Shown here in pieces: positions 34,801 to 47,025 of a stretch of 64,000 bases of DNA. Source of the DNA: Eunapius fragilis (taxonomy: Eukaryota; Porifera; Demospongiae; Spongillida; Spongillidae). The position numbers and the translations under genes are program-made. The first letter of the stretch is position 1; the number at the start of each line of letters is the position of its first letter. The DNA lies in NCBI GenBank assembly GCA_963681505.1, contig OY811975.1, positions 9,179,434-9,243,433 on the forward strand, given 5' to 3'. The notes below the pieces were generated by a model, which did not search any database, was not told where the DNA came from, and saw nothing but the letters and a program-made list of their open reading frames with translations.

Positions 34801-36066
34801 AAGGGGAGTAGTGACAGCTTTTAGTTGAGATTGGCCACCAATATATTACGGTAGCCACATATCCAGAATATATAGCTTTGTGTATAACAAATGCTATATT
34901 TGATATCCTTGCAACAAGCTGTATTTCAAGCGTCTTGGAATATATATTTCTCAATAATTCTAACCAGCCCCAATTATTCAAATCCACCAAAGGAGAACGG
35001 TACTAGGCCATACTAGTTACTATAACTGCATTGTGGAAGGCAACAAGCTAACACTTGAAACAAGTGTCCTTGAATAATGATATAACATTCCTTTTTAGTT
35101 GGGAAGTACTTGAAGTTTTCAACTGAATTGCAAGAGACTAGCAATGCAAGTCGAAATTTACTTTTCGCAATATGCAGTCTATTAAAAATGGTTATTACAA
35201 TATTACAATACCATTGTCTGAATAACTTTAGTTCATGTTGTCAAATTGATGTGTACTCTGGTTGAATGCATGCATACTAGACGCAGTGTCATGTGGCAAA
35301 ATGCCGGAGCAATTTTGGCTAGATGTGTCGCACCAACCACCTCTTGTGACTTTAAGTTGTGATTTTTATATATAGTAGTCAGCATGAACGTATGTATCTT
35401 GCTGTTATGTTACAGTTATTGGTTCGTGAACCACTCAAAGTCATGGCGCAGTGAATGATGGCACGTGCTTGCTGCAGCTTCTCTCAAAGTACTGGACGGC
35501 AGCAATTGTTGATCTCCGACATAAAAGCCTTGAGTGGTTCAACCCTCATCAGTAGCACTCAATTCAACAGGAAATATTTCCTGTGGCATAGATACCGATT
35601 GATTCATAACCAGACAATGATGAGAACAGTGAAGATATGGCTGTACCATCACAACCATAACATCGTCGTTTTGAAGACTGTGACTTTCTCGATGCAGACG
35701 ATGAAGAACCTGAAATATTGTATCGAACTATTGGTCCACACGTAAAACTACAAAGAGAAGCTAGTTACCGATGAGTATATAATGCGTGGCTTAATATTGA
35801 AGTTCGACAAGTAGCTACTACTCTATTAGATCAACTTGCTTGGTGAAGGCTATACATTTAGTTATGTCTTGTTTCTCCGAAATGCATGCAGCATGTACAT
35901 GTATAATCATGTGACCTGTATATATTAATCTGGTTGTTTGTAACGATCTATTTAATTGCATGCAGGGGCGCGTCCCTGGCCTTCAGGTCGGAGTTTGGCC
36001 TGAAAAGGTCCGGCCTGAAAGGTCGGCCTGGCCTTCGGCAACCCTGGAACTTAAATGTAACACGTT
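34801..36066. other. Unassigned spacer
   Basis: No gene can be defined. Near 35655-35770 one frame reads DCDFLDADDEEPEILYR, faintly like the N-terminus of PIF/Harbinger transposases, but stops follow and I do not call it. Confidence 0.35.
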
Positions 36067-36195
36067 ACACAGGGAAAAAACGCTTGGAATCAAGCTCTGA
36101 TCTTTACCAGAGGATTTTTAAATCGTCTGCAAAATCACTGCGTGATCGAAAATCTTACGCATGCTTGTGATTTGTATGCGATTCTCAAAATGATT
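36067..36195. mobile_element. CACTA terminus related to the element at 1-4759
   Basis: ACACAGGGAAAAAACGC is identical to the outward end of the 4759 terminus and is followed by AATC/GATTT-rich subterminal sequence to about 36195. The other end was not found, so this is a fragment or a short internal-deletion derivative. GTT precedes it, and GTT is also next to the 4759 end. Confidence 0.6.
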
Positions 36196-36368
36196 TCACG
36201 GATTTTTTGGTGGTTCACAAGCACACACACACAAACACACACACACACGTCCACATATATATATTTATGTACGGATAAACGCCCACCACACCTGCATGCA
36301 TGCGTATAGCAATGCTGTGTTACTTACCTCACGCAGTCGTCTGATGTTACACTGCTCTGAGCCATGTC

Positions 36369-36409
36369 TGCCACACCCACACTATCGAATGATCGGTGTG
36401 GGCGTGGCA
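36369..36409. repeat. Stem-loop, 14-bp arms
   Basis: TGCCACACCCACAC pairs with GTGTGGGCGTGGCA (one mismatch) around a 13-bp loop. It may be another tiny palindromic insertion or a simple hairpin. Confidence 0.4.
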
Positions 36410-37519
36410 GTCATTCTAAATAAGGTCATACTGAAGCATAGCCCTTTGTTTCCGGTCATAACTGTTATTATAATAATTTGCCTCGTAAACAATGTTCATC
36501 TAGAGACACATGGGTCCTCATTATCGTCAATAATAGTTGGGGTTACTGGTTCGTGCGCGACAGGTTCAAATGCTATCGGAAAACAACTGATATAATGACT
36601 AACTCGTCACTCTCGCACGGCTGATTCCAAATATTAAGGCAACTGACATTTGCATGGTGTATACATGATCACTGCATGCACGTTCACGTGCCCAGCTGAT
36701 AGCAAGTGGTTGCTAAGCATCCCTCTACAGTTCGTGACAAAACATTTGCGACTATTAATGACATTATAAGTACCTCGGGTCATTCTAGCATCTCAAGAAC
36801 AGTGAGAGCCATAAATAATGGAGGTCAGTTGAATGCAGCGTATGCAGTAATACATGCACCATAAGCATGCAGCACGAGATGCAGTGAATATTGGCTTATT
36901 GACCTAAAAATGCACTTTAATTTGCTTCTCCGTCATGTTCAAATGTGTCAGGCTACTTGGAATGGAGGAGCTGTATGCAGGCAGATTCTATTAGCGCGGG
37001 GGCAGATAGGGGGTGGTGTGTGTGACCGGGGCCCGGATTCTAGCTAATAATGAAAAATTAATTAGAATTATAGTGTGCGAGGTCAGACATGAATATTTAA
37101 CGGGGGGTGGGGTGGGGTGAGATCAATGCGTACGCTTCCCCCTAGCAGAAACCGACGCATGTAAATAAAACGCTTTAAATAGCCGCATGTGGTTTACTTC
37201 ACTCCATCTCCGGCCTCCTCATCTATTCGATTTCTCATCGCATCCCGCATTAAAAACCATTACTAATTTTTATATTTGAACCGAATTATTTTTATTAATG
37301 GCCACTGATTGCATTAGTGTGTTAAGTTCTATTGTGAAATGCTTGTTTGTATTATGCAAGTTGATACTCCAGATTTCAAATTGTTTGTTAGTATAGTTTG
37401 ATTAGTGGACTAGCGATCGCACTGGCAGTTGATAGACATTGCCACAGCCTTTAAAAAGCTAATTTGGATAGAGTTACGATTATCTAATTTAAAATATGTT
37501 TTAAAAGTTTTGTCAGTAA
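36410..37519. other. Unassigned spacer
   Basis: The 99-codon frame at 36296-36595 has no recognisable features. Nothing else is supported. Confidence 0.4.
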
Positions 37520-37735
37520 GTGTTGAAACTCTGTTTATCCATGCAAAAGATACATATGAAATGCATCGGCCTTTCCTTCAAAGAAAAGCTAACTCGTAAA
37601 AAAGCTCTGCCATTCCAGCCAGTCTGCATAATGCTAGAAATACAGATGTAATGATACAATGTGAAGAGTGTGCAATGTGGAGGCTTATGCTTGTGCATTG
37701 TTAGATAAAGTTTGCCAGAGCAGAAAAGGCTGAGC
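37520..37735. repeat. Dispersed repeat R2, copy 2
   Basis: Direct copy of 9730-9965, high similarity with small indels. Confidence 0.7.
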
Positions 37736-39229
37736 TCAGTGAAATATTTGAGAAATGTGTGGAGCATCACTCTCCGACCTATGTCTGTCTGGAAGATTGT
37801 GTGATGTTGTCAGAAAGTTTCGACATCCTATATGAAACAGTTATACTAAGGAGCCCATTTCCTATTACTGTGCGACAGACATAGCCTTGAAAACACGGAG
37901 GGTTATTATCCACAATGCTTGGATAGACCTAAAGAAAATGAAACAGTTTTTGTATTGTCCGTTTCTTTCTGTTCATTGCTTGTATTTAAGTTAATGTGCA
38001 GCGTTGAGGGTTTCTGTGATATGAGGTATACATAGCATTGATTGATGTGCTATAATTAATTGAACAGCCCGCCCGCTTTTTGGATAAATACCAACAATCA
38101 ACGAATAGGCTCCTTAAGCAGCAAGAGAAATCTGTTGTTGGTTTATTTAGAGTAGTCAATAGCATTTGGACATGTTTTGTGTGCCAAATTAAATGTTCTA
38201 GGCTTTAGCATGAAATCCTGCAAAGTTGTTATACATGCAATGACCTGACCGCGTACGAGAATTATCGTAAGGGATTTCTATTCAGACTGTTTTGGAGCAT
38301 TGAAATGGCCCAAACACAGCTCCATCATGATGGTTGGTCAGCCAGTACGGTTTCCATTCAAAATAATAACGAAACTGCATGCATATATCTCAGAGAACTT
38401 TATATCATTGTAGATCTGCATGTTGCCAGGGCGTATGAACTGCTAAATTGAGAGCGAGAAGTGTGGGCAATCTCTGTCAATATTCGATGTCTACCTACTG
38501 GCACTTTCTAGTAACCATTTCAGTTGTGACTGATGGTTAATTTCATGTGGGACGGGGGCGGGATGGAAGGTGCCTAGTAAAGAGAACCAAGCAGTCAGTG
38601 ATTGTAACATCAGATTGGTGTCGAGCGCCAATCGCTGCAACAGTGGACAGCGACATCAATATTTGTCTTATTTGGCGTTCCATTATACGCATATACAAAG
38701 GTTTGTTCCGATGAGATACATGTAAGGGGGCGTCTCCAAACTATTTTGGAGAAGATAGCGTCATCTTGACGTTGGGGGGGGGGGGGGGGGGGGGGGATGG
38801 CTTCATGCTCATTACAAAGAACTGGCATTGCATGTCAGGTTTAACTTTGCCTTATGGAAAATATGACACCCGTCTCAATGTATCATGATAGAGAACAGGC
38901 ATATTAACCTCGATCTAGTGAAGAAGAATTTTGCATGCATTTACGGGAAGCACATCGGCTAAAATTTGATTATATACAATTCGTGATAGCCATGCAGTAG
39001 TTGATGTATCCTGAGCTATCTGAACTGAAGCCTGCATGCATGTTTAGCCCCATTGGTTTTGCTGGACACGTATAAGCTATTGCACAGTGCTGACTGTAAA
39101 CTTGAGTGCAATAATACGAGCTGCTGCTCCAAGCCCAGACGTTCTTTATTGCATTTTTGTGACTGAGAGCTATTCCACTCCCTAGACTCAAAATAATTAA
39201 TGTATGGCTTGAAAGCCCCTGTTCAGTCC
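37736..39229. other. Unassigned spacer
   Basis: A poly-G run at 38775-38796. No gene is supported. Confidence 0.4.
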
Positions 39230-39914
39230 CAATTTCTCGATCATTCATACAATTTCTGCGTGCTCTCTGTATTTTACATCAAAGGTGATGCTTGCAGAAG
39301 CATAAATATGGTGGTTCGTAAACAAGCATGCGAGAGGAGACAGGCCGATGCCAGATGGCAGAGATTTATTAGAAGAACAACACGGCACAGGCAGACTTGG
39401 TTGACGAAGATTATCTTGACTTCGAAGGAGATATTTTAGCGCTGAAGTAGGGGCTGAAATAACGGATATATCTGTTTGCTGGTGGAGCCATTTCACTATA
39501 TCCGCGGGTAGAAGGTATATGCTGATGCCGGTTATGTGACGTACGTTGGGGTGATTATTATAAATCGTGTGATGGTTTCTAATTGAGGAGGGGGGAGTCC
39601 CAAACGACGATAAAAAGTGTGACGTAACGTCCCTAAATTGACGCTGCCATCATTTTCCAGTAATTCCCAATTATTTGATATTCTACATGGGGCCCTGTGC
39701 CCTTTTAAACTGCTTCCCTTCATGTAACCACATCTCTCACCCGCGTCAAGTATAAGTCTTCCGTTGCTGCATTCACTGCAGCTAGGAGTTGTTATGATTC
39801 ATATGCCGCAACGCGTAATGAATCTGATAACGGATTAAATTTACATATCGTGCAACGTGGCATTAGGCAGCGTAGACGAAATTCATGTATTATCACCTTA
39901 TCTTGATGTGCATG

Positions 39915-39922
39915 TATATAAG
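39915..39922 (+). promoter_or_regulatory. TATA box of CaaX gene copy 2
   Basis: TATATAAG lies 85 bp before the ATG, inside a block (GAACGACCAACTGAAGTAGT downstream) conserved between copies. Confidence 0.55.
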
Positions 39923-39999
39923 GAACGACCAACTGAAGTAGTAACACATAAAGTTAGCCGAAGCGGTTATAATACGAGAAGTCGACCCACCAGATCAAA

Positions 40000-40185
40000 A
40001 TGGACGTTATCACAACAGAAGCAAGAACAGAACAAAACGCGGCGAATTTCTGCACCGCTGTGTACGGAGGTAGTCGGGAAGGACAGCTGGACTACACTGC
40101 AGCGAGCGTAGGTCAAAATGGGTCCAGAAGCCATGCAAAGGGTGCAGAAGACCCAAGTGTTTTCGAGCCCTGTGTTATCCTGTGA
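40000..40185 (+). CDS. 61-aa protein with C-terminal CaaX box CVIL, copy 2
   Basis: Not recognised. The frame starts MDVITTEARTEQNAANFCTA in an AAAATGG context, continues with a Gly/Ser/Gln/Asn-rich middle and ends EDPSVFEPCVIL plus stop. CVIL fits the CaaL consensus for geranylgeranylation, which would attach the protein to membranes; G-protein gamma subunits end this way, but the helical body of that family is absent. It is 61 aa, acidic-to-neutral, with no signal peptide. Against the 43671 copy there are about ten base changes and no indels in the frame, although the flanks differ by many indels, suggesting constraint. It could alternatively be a transposon-encoded peptide, since it lies in a repeated unit. 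Confidence 0.55.
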   Translation: MDVITTEARTEQNAANFCTAVYGGSREGQLDYTAASVGQNGSRSHAKGAEDPSVFEPCVIL

Positions 40186-40682
40186 GAAAAATCAACACGC
40201 TGCGCCTATTGATTCTATATGTCTGTTCTACGCCTTTTGTATTCCGACATTATTGTATGCCCTCTTATCGTTATTCTATTTATACAAAAAATTTATCCTT
40301 CGACTGCCTTAACATGTGTACACGTGTATGGGTGAGCATCGCCTGGATGGTGGTCATTAAGTATTATCTACCAATTATTATCTAACGAAAGATGGCATTT
40401 TTGTCTTAGCTAGCAAACGTAATGAAAGGTTGAGGGTCAGGGACGACATGACGGAGTAGCAAGGATAGACAAAGGAGGTACAGGAAATGATCATGGTGGG
40501 TCATGTGTGATACAATCCAGCTCGATTATTTCAACAACAAATTAAAACGTAACTATGCAGTGTCCTCAACCTTCATGATTGGAAGCAGTTTTGAACATCT
40601 GAATGCAGACACAACAGGAAGAATTGAGGACCTGTATGCCCATGTCTGAAGAATAGAAAAGAAGTACATGGAGGCTGATGTA

Positions 40683-40822
40683 GCTGCGGTGAAGACGATG
40701 CAGCATTAGACACGAGTGATTCAGATGTGGAGAGTGTTGAAGACCAAGAGGACCCTCCCCATTCTGAAGGCAGCAGTTCTTTTAATGACGTGGACAGCGA
40801 GTCAGATACGGACGAAATGTAA
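40683..40822 (+). CDS. Possible acidic C-terminal exon (unknown gene)
   Basis: After a candidate acceptor (GATGTAG), one frame reads ALDTSDSDVESVEDQEDPPH and ends DSESDTDEM plus stop. Strong Asp/Glu/Ser bias is typical of nuclear-protein tails. No upstream exon could be joined with confidence. Confidence 0.25.
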
Positions 40823-42906
40823 TACATTCACACTTATTCTTTAATGTCTATCTGCGCAAGCATCACGTTCCTCAGGGTAACGTAACCATGGTCCAAATAA
40901 TCAAGTTTTGAAAAATGGTTGGAATACACATTAGTTGTAATGATTAAAACTGCAGGTGTCTTATTCAGAGCGAGGAATTCCATGTTCTAGATACCAGTTC
41001 ATACATTGGGATCCTCCTTGTGGCCACATACAGAGATCCTCTTTCTGACCGTAAACTACAGTCACAACAAAGCCATCTGTTGGCCGACTGCATGTCACAC
41101 AGTAGTAGTGACCATTGTTCTTTTCCTTGAAAATACGGACACATACTTCCTCCTACACAACACTGCATGCTTTGAATCGTACCAGCAAATCATCGCGCCA
41201 TCGATTTCATCAGAGAGTAGCTTAAACAACGGTGACAAGCGGCGACGAACGCAATGTCGAAAGATCAGAGCGCGGAGAAAGACAATATAGTTGTGTTCAT
41301 CACGTGCCAGTTAATCGATCTTCTACTTATAGTACAATGAAAATACAAGCCATCAATGTACGTTCCCCAGGGGTAACGCGTGATCATTTAAACATTAAAC
41401 GTTTCGAAGTGATTTCATGTGAATTTCATTAGTGTCTGTTAAGACTCTTTTGAACGATGATACGGAGAGAAGGTATTTTAATAACTTGAATGCAGGACTT
41501 ACTCAAGTGTTATAACGTTCCTCGTTTCCAGTGGAGTCGGTAGTGAACTGGTAGGCATAGCTGAGATACGCTTGGCTATGATACCGGCCTAGGTCAGCAT
41601 TATGCGCATGCACGCCTCAATCGCTTACCACCAGCAACGCAGCTAATGACGTCCCTAAAAATATTTCTAAAAATGAACAGTCACTATTACTTATTTATCT
41701 GTATGCTTGCAGGCAACATTGAATTTTAAGGCTATGCCTTGCATGCAAGTTCGATTTGGTATTGGCAGCTGGGAATTCACTAAAGATGATCGTTGATCCC
41801 TATAAGTGCATGGTGCCATGAGTTATCCACGCATGGGTTAAGGTGGTAGTCTAGACAACCGCACTACATTCTTATATGTGTCGCAATGGTATTTCTCCCT
41901 CTCGGCCCGCTCATGCACCAGCTTCAGCTGGCTTTGTAACAGCTAACAAACCATGAGCAATGATATGGCCGGAAGGGCCATAGTTGCTATAAGTGGTAAA
42001 AGAGTCCGAAGTATCTCTTTCATTACAGTGCAACTGAAAGTGATGCAAGAATTATTATACAGTTTTTCCATATAGACTCGGGATACGGCAAATTCAGTAT
42101 ACCTTGTACTTGCGCCTGCTGGTGAACGCAGGCAAGAATCAGTTCGATCATTTCCAGCTGACAACGCCACATATATATTCTTGAGAATGGAAGCATGCAT
42201 CATTAAAAATGCTAATTGACACGAATTGGTTTCCATGCAAGGTAAAGATAGGGCAGTAGGATAAGTATACAAAAATTATCGTGATATTTCGTGCCAAATA
42301 AATAGTCTAATGCAAGCCTACAAGCGACGGGCTGTTGTATTAGCCATGTTTGCATCACTGTTGGCAGTACAACTGTGAAATTTTAATTTCGTAACATTTT
42401 TCATGACTTATGATCTCATGGCATGCAATAAATTTAGAATGAATTGGTTTCACTGCGAAACATCCTCCTTTGCTGGTGCATATTGAATACAGAGTTTACC
42501 AGATCATTAAGGGATAGTTGCAAGGAAATTGTCTTGGTAAGTCAGAAGGTGTTAGTTATTGTATTTCGGATCAACAATGCAATTCAATCTACATTGAAAA
42601 CACTCCTCACCTACTGCCTACTCATGTGCATTTATTTTATTTTATTACGTCAGCTATAGTTGAATTTGAATGACTCTGTAAGAAAGTGTTGATAAGACAA
42701 AGCAGTGAAACCTGCATAATTGTCATAATTGTAGATATGGTGAATCCTCGCTATACCAGCTAGAAAGTCATGAAAGCTGCCAGCTGTAGCTGTCCATCAT
42801 TTATTGCAGAAAAATCTGGATGCATCCTTCATCACAACAACAAACGGTCCTAGTAGCAGTGCACTTTGCCACATGACAAAAGATAATTAAGCTGAAGGAG
42901 CACTTT
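40823..42906. other. Unassigned spacer
   Basis: Only short frames without features. No repeats noted. Confidence 0.4.
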
Positions 42907-43559
42907 CACTAAGTCCGAGGGGGGGGGGGGGGGGGGGGGGCGCGCGGCGGCGGTAGAGCGTGACGTAATTCGGGTGGGGGGGGGGGGGTGGGGTGGGGTA
43001 TTAATAATTGATCATATGACTGTCTGGTAAGGTGGGAAGGGGAGTCCCATACTACGTTTATTAATGTGACGTAACGGCCACTAATTGACGCCACCATTGT
43101 AGTGCGTGTATTGCAAGTGGACTTCCTAATCTGTATAACTGCATGGTCGTAGGACACATGAGGGCCCATAGAAACAGTTCGCAATCCAATGTCTCCATGA
43201 TATTTTACATGTTCTAACAAACGTAATGTGATGTATTATGGGGCTGTAAAAGGGATGGGGTGGGGCTGTTATGCGTTGAGGGGAGGAGATCGGCTACTCC
43301 CTGTGTAACCTTTGATCTCACGCCCATGTTATGGTGTATAAGTTCTATTGCTGTATTCGATTGCTGTCAGAAAGGTTAGGATTTGGATTATGATTTATAA
43401 AGCCGCAATGAGTAATGAAGTAAATGAACTGATCACTAATTGCAATTATGATATCGTCCGATGGTGTGGAATGTTTTATTAGGCCTTATAGACGAAATTC
43501 ATATGTGAACGTCTATTATCACCTCATCTTGATGTACACGAGGTGCTATCTCTGTCGTG

Positions 43560-43567
43560 TATATAAA
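43560..43567 (+). promoter_or_regulatory. TATA box of CaaX gene copy 3
   Basis: TATATAAA followed by the conserved GACCAACTGAAG block, about 110 bp before the ATG. Confidence 0.55.
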
Positions 43568-43670
43568 GAATGACCAACTGAAGTTAAAGTAGCACATAAA
43601 TCTAGCCGAAGCGATTATAACGAAGATTGAAACGAAGAAGAAGTCGACCCACCAGAACTATTCATATAAA

Positions 43671-43856
43671 ATGGACGTTATCACAACAGATACAAGGACG
43701 GAACAAAACGCGGCGAATTTCTGCACCACTGCGTACGGAGGTAGTCGGGAAGGACAGCTGGACTACACTGCAGCGAGCGTAGGTCAAAATGGTTCCAGAA
43801 GCCTTGCGAAGGGTGCAGAAGACCCAAGTGTTTTCGAGCCCTGTGTTATTCTGTGA
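43671..43856 (+). CDS. 61-aa protein with C-terminal CaaX box CVIL, copy 3
   Basis: Same length and layout as the 40000 copy: MDVITTDTRTEQNAANFCTT, conserved YGGSREGQLDYTAAS centre and VFEPCVIL end. Differences from that copy are about half synonymous and half conservative. The TATA box, 5' UTR and the stretch after the stop are also conserved. A Cys at the fourth position from the end in all three copies argues that prenylation matters. Function unknown. Confidence 0.55.
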   Translation: MDVITTDTRTEQNAANFCTTAYGGSREGQLDYTAASVGQNGSRSLAKGAEDPSVFEPCVIL

Positions 43857-44165
43857 GAGAAATCACCTATTGATTCTATGTGTTTGTTTGTATTAAGCAT
43901 GTCTGTTCTGCACCTTCCGACATCGTATACTCTCTTGTCATTAATTATTTCTATTCATTTCAAAATCAGTCTGCCGTATGTGGTAAAGTAAATTGATGGC
44001 ACATCAATGCATGCGGAGTTCTTTTTAACCTCCTATATGCATGAACGGCGTGCTGCAAATATACGCAGCAATTTTCGATGCGGCGCACTCAGCTTTGCAC
44101 ATACATGGCGCACATGATTATAACATTACCATGCAATATACAATTATCAGCCCCGTGTCATGCAA

Positions 44166-44264
44166 CCCCAATTAGATTTTGGCCGTTCTCACCGACTTTA
44201 ATCATGGATACAGTGTTATAAGATTAAATTAAAGTCGGTGAAAACGGCCAAAATCTAATTGGGG
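44166..44264. mobile_element. 99-bp hairpin element (MITE-like)
   Basis: Arms of about 38 bp beginning CCCCAATTAGATTTTGGCCG pair almost perfectly around a ~22-bp centre. AA lies outside both ends and could be a 2-bp duplication. It encodes nothing. Confidence 0.65.
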
Positions 44265-44742
44265 AAAACGTAAAATATGAATGGTCCGCTGACATTTGTT
44301 TTTGACATAATTTATTACTACGACCATTGAGACAACAAGTGGTTCAGCGTTAGAATCAATGGTCGGCTTGAAGTACACTGGTATGCAGGAGGGTCCAAAT
44401 CGGTGAAAGCCGATTTTTGATCTTGACAAATCCTCTCGTTGAAAACCTCTAACTGAGGATTATGAATTTTTAGGTGCTAGAAAATGTATTACTTGCTTCA
44501 CAGACATTAAACATCTGCATGCAAAACATAGTTCAAATATGCATGTTGCAACATTGCACATTTTCATGAACCTGCAGAATTTTACATTCTGTATTGTCTT
44601 CCATTGCAGCTGAACATCAGATAGCTGGGGTATGTCTTATATCCTACATTGTCTAACCAAACAGACCCTGTTCCTTGTCCAAAGTATGCAACTGAGAAGC
44701 TAGTTCCTCCTACAAAGCATTGAGACATTTGTTGGACTATGC

Positions 44743-45383
44743 ATGCATTATGCAATCATTGATCCTATAAATCTGACATTCCTAGTTCCTGCAGATGGTG
44801 ATCAACTAGTATCGCAGTGTGAACTGGTTATTTATTTCCTTCGAAGTAAATTCATCAAGGTCAGAACCAAGTCGTGTCTATTTCAAGACGAGATTAAGGC
44901 AATCGTAACCTGCAGAACTGTCATACTGTACATATAAATATAGCTGAAATATTATTAGAAATATATAATTGCACACACATTTGTCAGAGTCTATGCCAGT
45001 AATTGATTGTGAATGTGATGTGTGCCCCTCCCCTCTCTGGGGTCCTCCAGTTCTTAATTGTTATTTGTTTTCTCCATCACACCTTATTCTTCAGTGCTAT
45101 TTAACTCCACCCTTCCCTCTTCATTTCCTCCTTCCCTTCTTCTTCCTCCCCTCCTCCTCCTCTGCCTCCTCCCCTCTTCCTCCTCCTCTTCCTCCTCCTC
45201 CTCCTCCTAACCAAGAATGTCCATTGTGCCCGTGGCATCCTAGCAGTACTCAATGGACAGCTCTCATGCATCACGTCACTTTGCTTATTCATTGTTGGAT
45301 CTAATGTTATTGTATGTGAACTGCGCACTGAACTTGACTCCTTCCTTCTATACACCACTTCCACCAGATATGGTGTAAGTTCG
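44743..45383 (+). pseudogene. Inverted partial copy of the 30.6-32.6 kb membrane-protein gene
   Basis: In reverse orientation it matches 30595-31570. Shared exons encode SQCELVIYFLRSKFIKVRTK and the stretch ending LDSFLLYTTSTRYG-like at donor GTAAGT (45372), and a CT-rich tract mirrors the GGA-rich tract at 31170-31250. Upstream TM exons are missing and the central exons carry frame changes, so it is probably a fragment. The SRCR fragment begins about 140 bp further on. Confidence 0.45.
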
Positions 45384-45521
45384 TAAAGAATCAGTGGAAG
45401 GAGCATAGCAATCAATGCCTGGTAATTAAATCTACTCACGTGGGATGATTTTTAGGGCATGCAGATGGCCTTTGTCTAGCACTGCAATAGTTAATGATTA
45501 TTCCTACCTCCTTGCAGACCA

Positions 45522-45612
45522 AACTGAGGCAAGACTGTGGGATTGTCGAAAAGAGGTGTAGGAAGTCACGACTGTTCTCACATTGAAGATGCTGGTGTCA
45601 GATGCATTGCAG
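45522..45612 (+). pseudogene. SRCR-domain fragment (second half-exon)
   Basis: It matches the end of exon 5 of the SRCR gene (60262-60352), coding for [19 protein letters not shown] sequence (one Arg/Gly region altered) and ending GVRCIA at donor GTAAGT. The following intron sequence is also shared. The first half of the exon is missing. Confidence 0.75.
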
Positions 45613-45677
45613 GTAAGTTCATCTTGTCTCAAACATTATAACAACATTATTTTTGTGCAATCCATGATGCATGATCA

Positions 45678-46060
45678 GATGGCAAGCGACCAGATGGTTG
45701 CTCCATTGCCCCATGGAAGTCTGGCCAGTGTCTTGTTTGGGACTTTACTTGTGTGGACACCTTTGCAGCCTCATACATATCTGATGCCACAAGGGAAGCT
45801 AGAGCTGTAGCCACAGCTGCTGAAGCCAGGAAGAAGGGAAAATATGCTCTGCTGTCCAAATCCCACCATTTTGTACCAATTGCCATTGAGACCTCTAGTG
45901 TCCTGGCCCTGATGCTCTCAGTTTGCTCACAGATATCAGCAGGCGCCAGCAGAGCATGACATATGATCACCAGTCCCTCCCATTCCTTCTCCAGAGAGTG
46001 TCCATTGCACTACTGCACAGCAATGCTGCCTCTGTATTGGGCACCACAAGTAGCATGTAA
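45678..46060 (+). pseudogene. Retroelement pol C-terminal fragment
   Basis: One frame reads RPDGCSIAPWKSGQCLVWDF then CVDTFAASYISDATREARAV and FVPIAIETSSV. After a frameshift it continues FLLQRVSIALLHSNAASVLG and a stop. This W-D-x-T / D-T-x-A-x-S / PxAIET / RxSIAxxxxNAASVLG pattern is one I associate with the region after reverse transcriptase in retroelements of aquatic invertebrates; I cannot name the clade. It is inserted in the intron of the SRCR pseudogene. Confidence 0.6.
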
Positions 46061-46159
46061 TTTATATAGCGTAACCCTGTGTATCCAGTACCATTTACAT
46101 ATTGTATATCACGTTCATAATTTATGTGATTATTTGTAACTGAAAAAAAAAGTACATGT

Positions 46160-46160
<1 letters not shown>

Positions 46161-46193
<33 letters not shown>

Positions 46194-46845
46194 AGAAATC
46201 TGTATGGACCCCATCGTCCAATACTGTAGAGCTTGAAGAGAGGATTACGAATCTCCTTTTAAAATAAAAATCTGACTTTAGAGAGAAAAAGATACGAGGG
46301 ATTTATAAACGAGGGCGTAGGCGTAGGGGGTACCACCCTACGCCCCTTACATTTTCGTATCTTTTTTGTTTCACTTCAGACTCACGTGGGAGTCACAACG
46401 ATCTATTCCTCGCAGTGAAAGCAACTCATTAGCACCCAAGTACGATCTGTAGACCCTCGCTAAAACCTAGAGCGATGTAGTTAACATTTTAACCCGGCCG
46501 TTCCGAAGATACGTGTAGTAGGTTTAATTACCGGGTTAAAACATGCTCAAGCTTTTAGCGAGGGTTTACAAGTTGTACTTGGGTCCTAACTAGCTAGCTA
46601 CTTTCATTGCGAGGAATTGATCGGTATGAATCCCATGTGAATCAGAAGCAAAACAAAAGAGATAATAAAAAGGAAGGGGCCTAGGGTGGTACCCCCTACG
46701 CCCTCTTTCTAAAATCCCCCGTATCTTTTTTCTCTTAAGGAAGATTTTAATTTTAAAAGCAGATTCGCAATTCTCTCTTCAAGCTCTACAGTATTGGACG
46801 ATGGGAGTCTATACAGATTTCTTTGCCCCCCCCCACCCCCCCACC
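46161..46845. mobile_element. ~690-bp palindrome (foldback element) bounded by poly-G and poly-C
   Basis: The left arm (46161-46495) and right arm (46540-46845) are inverted copies of about 300 bp at an estimated 85-90% identity. They begin with a 32-bp G run and its C counterpart, then GAAATCTGTATGGACCCCAT / GAAATCTGTATAGACTCCCA. The loop is about 40 bp. It interrupts intron sequence that is continuous in the intact SRCR gene near 60415, so it is an insertion. Confidence 0.8.
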
Positions 46846-47025
46846 CCTTGTCGAAGTCAAGTATGATTTAGTTTCATGATAAATATGCATATATTGATTT
46901 GTTTCTTTAGAATAAAGATGCTGTATTTCTGATTCTACTTGTATATTCATTCATCTTATGCAATTGTATCATTATTACAATACTCATCCTAAGCTTTTTA
47001 CAATTGAAGCACTTTCAACACTCTG

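Larger units (their letters stand above)
39230..40330 (+). repeat. Segmental duplication unit D, copy 2
   Basis: Matches 28665-30050 and, in part, 43005-43980. It contains an intact 61-codon CaaX gene with TATA box. Confidence 0.8.
43005..43980 (+). repeat. Segmental duplication unit D, copy 3
   Basis: Third copy of the unit, most diverged upstream, with an intact CaaX gene. Preceded by poly-G tracts at 42918-42940 and 42974-42988. Confidence 0.75.

Noticed and set aside
35600..35790. Possible PIF/Harbinger transposase N-terminus (DCDFLDADDEEPEILYR)
   Set aside because: The similarity is short and from memory, stops follow closely, and no DDE domain is nearby.
36558..36575. GGTTCAAATGC resembling a tRNA T-arm
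   Set aside because: No matching D-arm, anticodon arm or acceptor pairing around it. No tRNA was found anywhere in the window.
36296..36595. 99-codon plus-strand frame with a hydrophobic stretch
   Set aside because: No homologous copy, no splice context, no recognisable motif; expected by chance in a window this size.
40118..40385. Hydrophobic frames after the CaaX gene
   Set aside because: They overlap the conserved 3' flank in another frame and are not preserved in the other copies.
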